Source of the DNA: Lutraria lutraria
Taxonomy: Eukaryota; Mollusca; Bivalvia; Venerida; Mactridae
Length of the DNA stretch: 64,000 nucleotides
Assembly (NCBI GenBank): GCA_964023205.1
Contig: OZ026845.1
Location: 7,822,001 to 7,886,000 of the forward strand
Reading direction: 5' to 3'
Of the stretch, positions 48,603 through 60,289 are shown piece by piece. A program made the position numbers and the translations under genes. The notes beneath the pieces were generated by a model that worked only from the letters and a program-made list of their open reading frames with translations, made no database searches and was not told the origin of the DNA. How positions within the stretch are numbered: position 1 is the stretch's first letter; the number at the start of each line of letters is the position of its first letter.

Positions 48603-50174
48603 TGAGTTTGGAGACCTATCTCTAGTGTTATAACCTCCAGTACTGGTCCGGAGTCGGAATCGAACTCAATAGTGTATTCTTATTTCGTTTACTGTCGAAA
48701 ACAAAAGATGAAACTGGCTGCAAGGCAATTTACAATTAAAACGCTAAACAGTCTGTGACAGACACAACTAAAAAAACATGGCTTTCCTTACCAAAGAGTC
48801 TCACGAGTCGTTACACATCACATCTGTTAATATGTACTACAAATGTGATCAGAAATGAAAGGAAAATCATTTTGTGGCGAATGCGGCTGATGTCGATTTT
48901 TGGCCATCACACGCTGGGCCTGAGTACTACTTCGGGTATCTATATCCGCCGTGAAAAATGTTTTCATTTTGAAATAGTTTTTTAAGTTAACTTGTTATTA
49001 ATGTTATCTAATCAGTTACAATTTTTATCTGTTACGAATGTGGTCATACAAAGCTACTAAGTGCAACCGTCCGATGTCAGATGGGTGTCCGGATTTGACC
49101 GAGGAGTTCCGAAACAGAACAGAACGAAACAAATGTTGAAAATAGAACCCCAAAAAAGGACCACTTATAATCTTAAGGTTAATCCAGGCAAACAAGTGTT
49201 ATATTTAGAGATAACTACGGGGTTTATTTACAACGGTGCATCACAATTTCGTCGTTTTTTTCAATATTCACAAAATGATATTATTGATTAAACGTCAAAA
49301 AAATGAATTATTTGAAAAATCCAATCCTTTTGTTGGAATAACTCCAGATAAGACTCGGTGAGGACAGAACACGAAAATGTAATTTCGTATAATGTTTGGG
49401 TTTGTCATTGCCCGTAAATTTATATGAAAAAGTGTAGTTAATAATTTATGATAGTCCGAAATATTTCCACGCTTAATTACACAAGGTATAGACATGTGTC
49501 CGGAGGCGAGGGCATCTGGTTGGTGACTTGATTTGTCCGTCCTTAAATTAGTACGCATCATTAGAGTATAACCAAAATAACATTTTATCTAAAACAGAGA
49601 TCGTATATCTTAATGCAATCGCATATAAATGTCCTATCCCGTAAGCATACGGCAACATTTATGGAACTCATATCTATTTGTTTAAATTTGTAACCTCCCC
49701 TCATTTTCTCCCCGCTCTGATCTGAATCAAACACATCGCCAGGTCACAAATAAGATGCTTATAAGATATGGAAATGTGAAATAGCCTAAGGCGACATTGT
49801 TATACGTGTGTTATAAACAAATACACTATTATACACTCGGTTTCATTCAGTCTGTTTAAAACAAATGAAGGTCTTACAGTAATTATATACGGTTTATTGT
49901 TATAACGCATTAATTACTTAATACGGAAGGAAATAAGATCAAACTCTTTCGTAAAATTATTCGGTTAATCTCAGTTGTGTGTTTTAAATGATGTTGGATA
50001 TCCTTTATTTAAGGGGCTGATAATGATACGTAGGGATGACGGGCACCTAATATCAAATATGGAATACTACAACCATTAGTTCTTTTAATTAAGGTAAGAA
50101 CATTTATATACAGTACAATGAAATGTACAAACTCAATGACCTTTAAGCCAGGGGTTCTATCGGTTCAATGATAA
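48603..50174. other. gene-free stretch with a SINE B-box remnant
   Basis: At 48,636-48,675 the minus strand has GAGTTCGATTCCGACTCC, a B-box-like remnant. At 49,108-49,130 the bases GAAACAGAACAGAACG resemble, in antisense, the TGTTC-rich tail of LINE copies at 5,115-5,131 and 25,290-25,312, but no LINE coding sequence follows. Nothing else was recognised. Confidence 0.45.
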
Positions 50175-50275
50175 TACAGTAAGAACCGGATTCACTGAAA
50201 ACGGGAATTCCCTGAAAACTGGACTTTTGTCTAGTCCGGACGGGTCCGGTTTTTTTTTGGGAGGGGGGAACTGTA
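50175..50275. mobile_element. short pogo-like MITE
   Basis: TA-CAGTAAGAACCGGATTC at the left and GGGGGGAACTG-TA at the right, with internal blocks GAAAACGGGAATTCCCTG and CTGGACTTTTGTC. The same vocabulary (ACCGGA, GGACTTTTG, CAGTA) appears at 40,111-40,268. Right TIR is degenerate. Confidence 0.5.
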
Positions 50276-50944
50276 TATGTACTAGTATTCGGTAAAGCCT
50301 CAAATGTGAGACCATCATCGTGTCCGAAGAAGGGTGAGTTAGAACATTATTCAAAGCCGGTTGGAAAAAAGCAGCTGTTGTAACTAGATGATCTGATCTG
50401 ATTACAGAAATGTAGCTAAATAAAGTGGAGCTATATTAATGAACGATATGTATATCGCTTTCTTTTGAAGGCGATACATCGCGATATATCGCATTCTTAT
50501 GTCGCCGTTTCTATCTGCATTGATATCAGACAACAGGAGAGGAGAGGTTGTACTGTACCTACGATTATCAAGTTTTAACTTTTAACGTTCGTACGATTTT
50601 TGTTTAAAACAAAACATATCTATATGTAAATGTGGCGTAATTGTTCCATGCTTTGAACAGATATAAATTTAATTACCATTTAACATGTCAAAGTGCATGA
50701 CAGAAAATGATAGCTTGACAGTCATAATGAACACTACATTATATTACATGGAGATTTTTATGGTAGTTTTACTTTAAAATAACTCAGTAAATCTGAATTA
50801 TTGTTTGATTCTATTGAAACTTCTATCTATGATGGATACTCTCAGAGATGTAAGCGTTGGAAGCAAAGGCTTCATATTCATAATTATCATTACTCTGTTA
50901 ACGCCCCATGCGACAGCTATGGTCATTTCAGTGCCGTCACATAG

Positions 50945-51032
50945 AGAAGGGAGAGAAGATACAGGAGAATTGGGCATTTATATCCCTGCACTTATTTCGA
51001 ATAGTTTTTCCTGGTTCTTTATCGTGTCTGGT
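50945..51032 (-). mobile_element. SINE family 3 fragment
   Basis: GAGAAGATACAGGAGAA followed by GGGCATTTATATCCCTGC and TTCGAATAGTTTTTCC matches 54,278-54,360 closely. Only the 3' body is present, with no A or B box. Confidence 0.65.
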
Positions 51033-51225
51033 ACCTTTAAATCTCGAAGTACTTCATTACATACTTCATGAACAAATAAACTGATCGACAAATACATAAG
51101 ATCAACATTACATTGGTCAGGTGTGTAATATACGAAAGTCGAATGTGGTCTATACAACAACAATATGTAAAGTGATAAATGATTTAGAGATTAATACATA
51201 ACATTCTCCATTCCATTCTTATAAT

Positions 51226-51372
51226 ATTATGGTTTAAAAGATTGATGCTGAATAATGTGGAAATGAAATACATGTTCAGATCAATTATAATGTCAGACAA
51301 ATGTATCAATGATATCAGTATTGTCTGATCATAATTAATTTAGAAAGTTTGATATACAAGATATGAGATTTG
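51226..51372. repeat. dispersed repeat, copy 2 (pairs with 48,486-48,602)
   Basis: Shares with 48,486-48,602 a start ATTATGGTTTAAAAG-like block and then a block including ATGTATCAATGATATCA and ATTGTCTGATCA. Copy 2 has about 35 extra bases between the blocks. The core is itself an imperfect palindrome (TCAGAC ... GTCTGA around ATGATATCAT). Confidence 0.6.
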
Positions 51373-52567
51373 AGCTCAATCTCAACTTCGGACGCTGATC
51401 TGAAATAATGCCATGTTAGAAAAGTGTATATTCTAGGCGACAAATATGCAGATAGATTGCATAAAAATCGGCACTAAAAAGGATTTTTAAAAAAATGTGT
51501 TCTTTTTAAATGTGATTTTGGATTAGAGGCGTCAGTATTGAAGTGAAGTGCTTAATTAATAAACCAAACGAGAAACTTGAAGTTTATTGCAATTTTCAGC
51601 AATTGAAATCTAATTCTATAGTGACAATAATTATTTCTATTGATTTAATCCATTTTCCGGCAATCTAACGCCAGTAATTGCCTTGCCTTCTTTTCTTAAT
51701 AAAACCTTAATCACAAACTGTGTCTCATGTTTTCGAGAGAAATTCAATCAACAAATTAATTGATGAATCAATCGATCTATTTCACTCGACTCACTATCTC
51801 ACAGATGCCCGGATGATGATTTGTTTATTAGCGATATGGTGTTAAGCCTGACCATTCATGTCGTGTATAATCATAAAATATTTTGTTATTTATCTTTTCG
51901 GTCGTACGTATTATTTATAATTATCACGCCTCCACACGCCAGTTTGTCCACGAACACATTATTTTGTAACTGATTGTCACAAATCACATGACATATTTCA
52001 CCATGCGAAACACACAAATGTCGGCTGCGTTCAATGATATTTCCTAAACATCGAGTAGTAACAATGATCGTCATTTATGTACTACAGTATTTACGTTTAG
52101 ATGATTATAAATCACGTGACTAAGACAAAGATTTGGTCCCGGAAATGAAAAAAAGTGAATACAACTGACAAGTTATTTGTTTGTGATCATGTTTTATAAA
52201 TTCAACAGTCCGTGTATAATGAATCGTTCGTGAAGTCGTAATTCAGTCATGTATGTACATGCGTGTTGTTTTAAGTCGCGTTTTGAGCTGAACAATATGA
52301 TAAGTTGATGTTCTGTCAATTTTGTTAACAACGGCTATTACAGGATGTAATGAGAATGGCTTCTTATACAGTTAACCTTTTCGGTTGGTTGATCGCCCTA
52401 TTTCCATAGGCACTCGATTTCGTGATTTTTATACGTTTACAGACGTTATTTTTCAATTTCACATATCAAACAACGCAAATCTGTCGAAAGAAAAATCTTC
52501 ATTTTTTCCCTTATTGAGTGTATAAAATACTCCAAGGTAGTGAACTCGCCATCTTTTCGATTGACGG
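51373..52567. other. gene-free stretch
   Basis: AT-rich sequence without a recognisable coding exon, repeat family or RNA. Open frames here are short and lack splice-site or codon support. Confidence 0.55.
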
Positions 52568-52692
52568 TAAGCGTGGGTCCCGGCTTTCCTTGTAAAAGCT
52601 GTCAAAACGTTTAAAGTTGGGTAACACTACAACGAAAGCAAGGTTCCCGGAAAGCACGTGCAGATTAGAAGGAAAGCCAGGACCCACGCTTA
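52568..52692. mobile_element. 125-bp MITE with 24-bp terminal inverted repeats
   Basis: TA at 52,568 is followed by AGCGTGGGTCCCGGCTTTCC, and the right end reads GGAAAGCCAGGACCCACGCT then TA at 52,691. The arms differ at one base over about 24. The spacer is about 75 bases. No coding capacity. The TA duplication suggests a Tc1/mariner-type source. Confidence 0.75.
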
Positions 52693-54269
52693 TTATCTTT
52701 GTAAATAATGTAGTACTATGTATATGATTAAACTTAAAACATATTTTAGTTCGTCTGAAGAACAGTTGTTAATCGAATTAGAACCAATCTGATTGGTTCT
52801 AAGACGATTTCATAAGGTATTTTTTAAAAATGCGCTATAGTGCACGATTACACTCAGTATCTTAATAATCTGTCTTTTTAATTGATATTTTAATAAGGAT
52901 TAACAGCTGTCTTTCAGTTTTAATTTTATTTACGTATATGCAACATTAAACATGTATTATGTAATAATATGTAAAATCAAAATCTTTTATACATGTACCA
53001 TGTGATAATTGGATGTTTTATTATAATGTAAATAATGTCTCTTATAACTCTTAGTGAGAGTGGCTATATGTAATTGTTTGTTTTATGTTATGTGCAATGT
53101 ATGTTGTATATATAGATGAGACTTGAATAAAGAAATAAATATTCATACATGATTTAACAAGATAACGGTACAAAGTTACATGTATTTCAACGAAACAAAT
53201 GTACATGGAGAGTAGAAGGAAAAAAAGAAATATCAGCAAAAATCTTCTATACTACCTCTCAACAAATTCCTAATCTTTTAAGAACTTTATTGTCATGGCA
53301 ATTCAATAATTCATGAAATTCAAAAAACAGATTAGAAGATGAATTTCATGTACAATGTATTAAGAGTGTCCACTGTGCAGTAAATTGAGAAAACAATTCA
53401 TAAATAAATCTTTTTTGAAAAGACAAATATGCATAAAAAATGCATTATTAACAACCAAAATTGAATTTTGTATCATTAGAAAGTTAAACATATCTATTTT
53501 TAGACTAGTTGAATTAAAAGATAATGTAGATTAAATGTACCAATATCCTGAATTGTGATATTTGATTTAACTTTTGTTTGTAAAGCTTGTATTTTGTTTA
53601 TGCTGTGCTGTCATGTACCTTTTTGTCCTTTTTTCTTGTATATTGTACATTGTGTGGTATGATGTACATCGCTGTATTATGTATGTATACCTAGCATATT
53701 TGAACAAATAGTAAACGATTTCAAAATTAGAATACGTCTGTGCATTTAAATCCAAACTTCTTGTATTTATACTTCAAATGTCTTAGTGGCATTTTTATTT
53801 ATAAAATATAACTCTATAATTCCAATAAAAAAGAACACATTCGACATTTGTAGCCAGTTCCGCATTGTAAACAAGGGGGATTGTATTCATACGCACGTGC
53901 AAATGTGCGCATTCGACGAATTCAAGGCTGACACTTACGGCCCCTCTGCAAAATATATAGTTTACTGCATTCGCAAACAAAAGGCGATTATATTAATCGA
54001 GCAATAAAACATCAACTACAGAGTTTAATTACTAAATTTGTCAACAAATCTAGGAACTACTTCTTACGTGGGTTGATCATGCGGTGGCAAAGTTCATCGA
54101 TCTTAAAGTGCAGTGCACAGGAGTTGCAATCGTGTGTACATCTCCATATGATAAATAAATGTCTGTGAAACGACACGTCAAACCACACAATGTGACAAAA
54201 TTAAACTTAACACAAGTGATCTGTTGTTCATGGCCGACTATAAGGCTAGTGCCATTTCAAAGCCGACCT
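52693..54269. other. gene-free stretch with a possible LINE 3' end
   Basis: AT-rich with no recognised gene. Around 53,040-53,140 the sequence ends in GATGAGACTTGAATAAAG followed by A-rich bases, which looks like a polyadenylated LINE or transcript end on the plus strand, but no coding remnant could be joined to it. Confidence 0.5.
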
Positions 54270-54537
54270 AGATAATGAGGGGGGAGAAGATACAGGAGAA
54301 CCGGGCATTTAGATCCCTACTCTTACTTCGAATAGTTTTTCCCGGTTCCTTATCGACACAATGGTGTAAAGCGTCGATACACGCCTCACCTTTTTCTTGT
54401 GATTTTCTAGACACAGAACCTGGCTCGGTAGTTTGGATGGGGGCACTGGAAAAGCGTCCCTGAGAAATTCGATATTCGAACCCACGACCTTTCGGTCAGT
54501 AGTCCAGCGCAGTACCACTACACCACCGACCATCGAC
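54270..54537 (-). mobile_element. tRNA-derived SINE, near full length (family 3)
   Basis: Read on the minus strand from 54,537: GGTCGGTGGTGTAGTGG (A box), then GTCGTGGGTTCGAATATCG (B box), followed by a body of about 190 bases. Pieces of this body recur at 50,945-51,032 and 16,868-16,992, which defines a family. A 74-codon minus-strand frame is a by-product. SINEs of this type rely on LINE machinery. Confidence 0.72.
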
Positions 54538-54884
54538 CCTTTACATTAAAAAAAAATAATTGAAATAAAAACTATTTTGAATATTACTCACAACTTTCGA
54601 AATCGACCGACCAAATTATCTGAGAGAAAAAATAATTTTAAGTTTTGTAACCAATGTCCAGTTTAGGTACAAGCCGTCTATCGCTGATTATCGACTGGGC
54701 ATTTCGTTCTGACAAATTAGGCGCAAAAACTTGTCACTTTTCTGTGAATCTATCAATACACACGCCATTCAGACGGATTATCCTGTCAACACTTGAGTTT
54801 CAGTTATGACACTAAATGTCAAAATATTGCTGAATCACGAAACATTTAACGGAAACGCTAAGTTGTAGACACTTTATACAACTA

Positions 54885-55178
54885 TAGATTGACCAAGTGT
54901 TTTGAGCCGTGACGAAATTATTCAGAATTATTCACTATATATAAAGACAAATAGGAGATATGGATATTCGGAATAAATCTGGAATTGAACTCATGCCTGT
55001 TGGTTCATGAGACTGTGTTCTATCCACCACACCAGCGACACTTACAAATACCGTTAGACTATATTAGTCTATCCGTGAATGCCTTTTATTCAATAACATT
55101 ATAATGTTCCGAATATCCACATCCCTCAATTGGTTTAGTGTATTCTTCTGTCACGGTTCAAAACACATGGTGAAGCTA
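54885..55178. mobile_element. TA-flanked inverted-repeat element (MITE) carrying a tRNA-like segment
   Basis: TA dinucleotides at 54,885 and 55,177 bound inverted ends. The left reads GATTGACCAAGTGTTTTGAG and the right, reversed, GCTTCACCATGTGTTTTGAA, both followed by CCGTGAC. A second pair of inverted blocks (GGATATTCGGAA) follows at 54,962-54,973 and 55,105-55,120. Between them, on the minus strand at 54,981-55,038, is a tRNA-like stretch with a B box (GAGTTCAATTCC) and an anticodon-arm-like GTCTCATGAACC resembling tRNA-Met. TA target sites point to a Tc1/mariner-type mobilisation, but no transposase is present. Confidence 0.65.
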
Positions 55179-55267
55179 CTGTGACCATGATGTGAAGTTT
55201 CCACTGACAGTCAAAGATAATTAAATCTACACCAATCTTTGGACCATCATGTGAGCATTTTCCTTAC

Positions 55268-55372
55268 GTATGGAATTGTCTGGACCCGGGTCGGGTTTGA
55301 ACTAACAGTGGTGAGAAGCTAGTTTGTGATAGTCAAAGACATCTTTAACCAATCGACCACGGATGGCCATCA
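55268..55372 (-). mobile_element. tRNA-Ser/Leu-like SINE head
   Basis: On the minus strand the sequence starts CCGTGGTCGATTGGTTAA (A-box like) and about 60 bases later has a degenerate B box (TTAGTTCAAACCC). The spacing leaves room for a long variable arm, as in type II tRNAs. It matches the head of the SINE at 28,112-28,297 and lies just upstream of the mucin-like gene. Confidence 0.6.
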
Positions 55373-55482
55373 TGTAATCATTGACTAAACCATTCTTGTA
55401 TCAATATTTGTTCTGTATTTAGCTCATGCTCTAATAGATTGCTTCAACCTACCGTAGAATTAATGTACGATTTTATTTTCAG

Positions 55483-55533
55483 ACAATGCAGAACAAGCAA
55501 AACCAAGGATACCGAAATCCAGCCTATATTTAT
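55483..55533 (+). CDS. exon 1 (first visible) of a type II mucin-like membrane protein gene
   Basis: A pyrimidine-rich acceptor ending in TTTTATTTTCAG is followed after three bases by ATG (55,486), then 16 codons and a strong GTAAGT donor at 55,534. The peptide is MQNKQNQGYRNPAYIY. It contains NPAY (residues 12-15), which fits the NPxY class of PTB-domain or endocytic adaptor sites, in the part predicted to be cytosolic. The intron that follows is phase 0. Because the exon opens directly after an acceptor, at least one 5' exon, probably non-coding, should lie upstream; I could not identify it. It is possible that this ATG is internal and that translation starts in an earlier exon. I do not recognise a named family. 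Confidence 0.62.
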
Positions 55534-58500
55534 GTAAGTAGATTGTTCACCAGTTTGTATTTATTTAGCACTGGGATAGTTTTCATTTAAATCAAACTTT
55601 GCATATAAACTTTGTGTAAATTGCTCAAACAATATTTCTTACTAAAACTAACTCAAGTGTCTGATATTGGTTAAGGAGTCGTCAAGTATCTCAATTTGTC
55701 TGTTTACTTGTCTGAATGGTTGAGTCAGCCATCTTGTTTCTAGTTAACCTTTTTGTTAACATAATAACCTATAACTTACCAAAGGGTTAAATTAAACCAA
55801 AATATATACAATTTGGTGCAGGTTACAAAACTAACCAAATAAAATATAACGTTTTATGTATGTTTGTTTTTCTTCCATCGAAACATGCTTTCAAATTGAC
55901 TAGGTAAGCCATAAAAGAACAGGACATTCATCATAAGGGTTTGGTACAGTGTGGTGATTGTGCACCTTGATGTTTGGGGGGGGGGGGGGGGTCGGGAGTC
56001 AAAAAAATGTAATCCCACAATTTTTATACATAAGCGATGTACTCAAGTTCGTTTTAGAAATACGTTTTCTATCAAATTAATATAGAACACAACACAGTAA
56101 ACATTTTACGTGTAATTTAAATGAATAACATCAAAGGCCTATTACAACACGTTAAAGTAATTGTCGATATCAGACTTTATTTACGAGTTGTATAAACTTC
56201 TTCCCAAATTGTTTATTATCTGCATTGTAATTAAATGTACACAGACAAGTAATTTCGTATGTATTTATTAGTTTAATACGAAGCACGCACATTTTACATC
56301 AGAATGTTTTGTTTCCAACAAGCTGCTATTGTCTAGTTTTATTGTGTCACAAAGTGCGTCCACGAATGTTTTGAAGATTAATCAATTATAATTAAATGCT
56401 AATATATTAGCATGTTTATATTACTGTCACGCCCATGTTATATTACTATTCATGGTGTTGTCGCTTTTTAAACGTTTGTAAGCATTTGAGACGTTCCCGG
56501 ACAGAATAGCATTCGTTTACAGTTCTAATACTATGTTCAAACGATGTCCAAAATTGTTCAACAAACGATAGTTTAGTAAAGGCAATATTATAAAAATATT
56601 AGATTGTAAACCTTAATGGTACATGTTTATTTTAAATTGCTTTCAACAGATTAACTAAACTGATTATTTTTACGATAAAATACTATAACTGACTTAAGTT
56701 GCGTATTTTTGGACATACTCATTTTCGAATATATAAAACTCAGCATTTATTCGCGACATTTATGAATTCACGAGGTATTCGATTCGCGAATATTAGCGAA
56801 AATAAAACTAACCCGAATAAAACAGTTCTACAGTATAGTAAATATTAATCAAATTAAATTAAAAATGACATCGATATTTGATTTAAAAGCATATCCATTT
56901 GAAAGATATCGTATTTGGAATATAAAACAACACTTAACAACTTACAATATACAGTACATTAATTGGGACTCGGTGGTGACATGAATACATGACATTGACA
57001 CTTTACAGACGGTCGCATTAAAGTGTATAAAGCTATAAGCTATATCTGACAAGAAATGCTTCATAAATTACGAGAAGTGTAAAATCACATTGTTTTCATA
57101 ACGTGATAGTGTTTTTTAATTAACAAAAACTATCTCTGTAATTTAGCAAACATAATTGTTACAAATTATCATAACAAAGTGTGTCCGGTGCGTGTATGTA
57201 GGTCATGTTAGTGAACTAAGAGAGCTATATTCTAGATACGAGTAAATGAATGTACTTTCTTTTGTGTGACTAACGCTGTGAATACATTTTACATTTCTTA
57301 AGGGTCAACGAAAGCAGCATTTAAATCCTTGATATTTCTTTTACAATGATTCTAATATCTTGACGTGTAGTTTCTCTAACGCAAGGAAAGCATGCACGGA
57401 CGTTCTTACGAGAGCTACATTATGATTTTCCTTCTATATTCCGTTACTATTTTTCAACCCCACAAGAGTATTTTATTAATCCCGCAAGAAAACATTTAAC
57501 CACAAAACGGTGGTTTGTACGTACTGTAACCGCATAATGTCGATTTGTACTAACCCAGACCCTCATCCCACGACCTACCTCTGGTGCGTACGAGTCATGG
57601 AATGCTTTATTTGTTGTTCAAAATTTACAAGTAACGTTTACTCATAATAGCCTTGACACGCTCGTATAGACTGACATTAGGCAATAAAATACCCATTGGT
57701 GCTTGTGAGTGGGGTCACATACAGGAGCTGTCCAATGTCTTTAAAACTATATAATTATTATATTACATTAGGAACAGTCGGAGGTTTTTCATATTTTCTA
57801 TTTGTTGTTCGGTACGAACACACAAAAAATGTGGTTCATCGGGAAATTTTAGTCGATTAATTTAATTCTTATAACTAGTAACTTTTTCTTCGCGCATGTC
57901 TTCATGCATGGTATATTACATTATATATACAAAGGGGCGGGTAATGCATGTTTGGTGATCAGATGGGGGAAACATAAATCAAAGTACTGAAAGCACTTGG
58001 AACGGTAGGAACTTTAACAATGGCATGGCGGGTGAAGAAAAGCGTAGGACTTTGGTATGCGTCAGAATTCATGTGCGAACTATCGTCCGGTTTCCAAAGC
58101 CCAGCCCAATACCTCATCCTACAAAAAAATCAACTTTGTAGTTCCGAACAACAGCAGCATGTTCTGTGCTTTGCTTTATCGTATATCAGCGCATTACTGG
58201 CGATGGATGTTCTATTATTTGGTGAAGGTCTTATTAAGTGGGCCATATTTTATTTATTCGTTTGGGTTTTATGCCGTTTTTTAACACTTTTTCTGTTAAA
58301 TACAACGACCGATTCACTAAATAAGTTTACCTGGGCTATTCTAACCAGTACTAACTTGCCCTCTCATTAGGAAGACTTTAAGTGATATTTTAGTGATATC
58401 AAACTACTTGTTCTTCATTATCCAACTTCTCCAATGTGTCTCAGACATTGTTAGTCTAACAACTTCAGATACATCATACTTGTAAGATGATATTCTCTAT

Positions 58501-58893
58501 ATCTGGAATCACTGTCTAGACGTTGTTAGCCATCCTATGTTCACTTAAAAGCTAACGTGATGTGAATATATTTAGTCATATAAAATACATCCTGGCTGGC
58601 AAAATTAAGACATTTTTCCCAAATTTTACCCATTTTGGAGATAACTATACAAATGTATATATCTTTAGCCGAAAGGTTCCTCAATGAATCAAGAATTATT
58701 TTTATTTATTATAATAATATCTCAAAAAGAAATGCTACAGTCTGCATTGAAAAGATGTTATATTAGGTGAACTGCAAACTAGGATAGATTAGGGCAAAAA
58801 CAAACAACTGTGAAAGGCATAAAATAGTCACACATATTTGACTGATTCAATTTTAAGGGTTTCAGGTACTACAACTATTATATCCGTTTTCAG
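55534..58893 (+). other. intron 1 of the mucin-like gene (3.4 kb)
   Basis: Non-coding sequence between the GTAAGT donor at 55,534 and the CAG acceptor ending at 58,893. It contains a run of 17 G (55,976-55,992), an inverted-repeat-like AT-rich patch with TTCGCGAATATTAGCGAAAA near 56,760-56,840 that resembles dispersed mollusc repeats, and a SINE core fragment at 58,268-58,372. A 116-codon frame at 58,020-58,370 runs into the SINE and is probably fortuitous. No additional exon with matching phase was recognised. Confidence 0.6.
58268..58372 (-). mobile_element. SINE family 1 fragment in intron 1
   Basis: Shares CGACCGATTCA, TTTTTCTG/TTACCTGGG-like and AGTACTAACTT blocks with the reverse of 9,660-9,750. 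The tRNA head is missing. Confidence 0.6.
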
Positions 58894-59098
58894 GACGAGG
58901 GTCAATCAGGCGGTGGTCCTGATACACGATCTTCGGCTTCCTCATCATCATCAAGGTCAAATATGAAGGTCATTGGGTCAAAGTTGAAAGTTCAAGGTCG
59001 CCGATGGTATATATGGCTCGCTCTTATCATTCTTGTCATCATCATAATAATCGTTGCCGTGACAACCACACTCGTTTTGAAAAATAAAAATAACGATG
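58894..59098 (+). CDS. exon 2 of the same gene: Ser-rich linker and transmembrane segment
   Basis: The acceptor TATCCGTTTTCAG and donor G|GTAAGT bound a 205-base exon that is open in the frame set by exon 1 (68 codons plus one base, so the next junction is phase 1). In order it encodes an acidic and Gly-rich start, a Ser run (about residues 29-36), a basic stretch ending in GRR, then about 25 hydrophobic residues (protein residues 54-78) beginning WYIWLALIILV and rich in Ile/Val, followed by KNKNND. The positive charges lie on the N-terminal side and there is no signal peptide, so the positive-inside rule predicts a signal anchor with N-terminus in the cytosol and C-terminus outside (type II). 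Strong splice sites, one open frame and a clear membrane segment make this the best-supported coding exon in the window. Confidence 0.8.
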
Positions 59099-59937
59099 GT
59101 AAGTGTCTATGTGTGTATTTATCTAAGTGAGTTATCATGTAAGCTATTGATAAAAAATTGACAGTTATCTAGTCTAGTGTTCTTTTATACTAAACAGTTA
59201 CAGGTTATCATGTGCAATGTCAGTTTTATTATCTGTTTTTTTTTAACATCTGTAATATTAAGTCCTAGCAATAAAAATGTGATAATGAATTTCTGTGATA
59301 TTTGAATAATTCTTTTTTTTATTAATTTATTAATGGATTTATTAATAGAATTTGTATGACACACAGTATATGGATAACATCATTTGTGATGCTAGTATTT
59401 ATTAATTGACGTATAACACTGTGATTGCTATAATTGTGGTATAAAGTATATATTTATATTATGATGATATATTGCGCGAATGAAATATTATATTTTCTTA
59501 GATAGCAACAGAAAAATGTGCTAAAGTTTGCTCTCACGATGTGTTATATGAACAATATGACCGAATATACTAGTAGTTCATGCTTTAACAACTGAATCAT
59601 CATCATAAAAGCAAACAATAATGTTTTCACGATCTGGACCTGTTTCCCTTGACTTTTATTTACATATGCTGTACATCAACATTTGAGAAATGTTAAGGAA
59701 GTAAAAACTTACGTGTTATTCATGATATCGTGACATTTACTTTGTGTAAGGAACATATTCTGTAAAGTGACCTTAACATGTCATGTATGTATCATGTTTT
59801 TGAGTGTCCTTGCATTCTTGAAATAACATTGTCATTTTTTATGAACTTTAATGTAAATCATTGAGTTATGAAAATATGATGTGCTTAATTAATAGGATTT
59901 CAAAAGTGCATAGATCTACCACAAATTTTTGTTTTTC

Positions 59938-60120
59938 ATCATCATACCATGATAACCATCATCAGCAGCACCATTAACACCATAATCATCATCACCATAG
60001 TCTCTTTCATCACCATTATTATTATCAGCATCACCGTCATCATTAATATCAACACCTTCACTGTCGTCATTACCATCATTGTCATCATTATTATCACCTT
60101 CATCAGTATCATTATTATCA
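59938..60120 (+). repeat. imperfect ATC/GAT triplet microsatellite
   Basis: About 180 bases dominated by ATC, ACC and ATT triplets on the plus strand. Both strands give long low-complexity frames (Ile-rich on plus, Asp/Asn-rich on minus), which are by-products of the repeat. It lies just upstream of the LINE in intron 2. Confidence 0.85.
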
Positions 60121-60289
60121 CAAGAAGTTTGCAGTATACTGTAATGTTTATACACTAGAACAGACAATGTTAGAGAAGGTATGGCTCCACCAACGCAACC
60201 TTTGCCGACATTGTTCCAATAGTTCTACTGTCCCAAAAGAATCAACTATAATTCCCATGAATTTGTTGATATCATATATATTTAAAAAC

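Noticed and set aside
49108..49130. Antisense LINE tail (GAACAGAACG)
   Set aside because: No poly-A, coding remnant or target duplication accompanies it.
50425..50505. CGATATATCGCGAT-like palindromic sequence resembling a hAT terminus
   Set aside because: Only one end is visible and the palindromic bases are too simple to assign.
58020..58370. 116-codon plus-strand frame with a good start context in intron 1
   Set aside because: Its last third runs through a SINE fragment and no domain or splice site supports it; it lies in the intron of a better supported gene.
59916..60167. Asp/Asn-rich frame on minus and Ile/Thr-rich frame on plus
   Set aside because: Both are translations of a triplet microsatellite.
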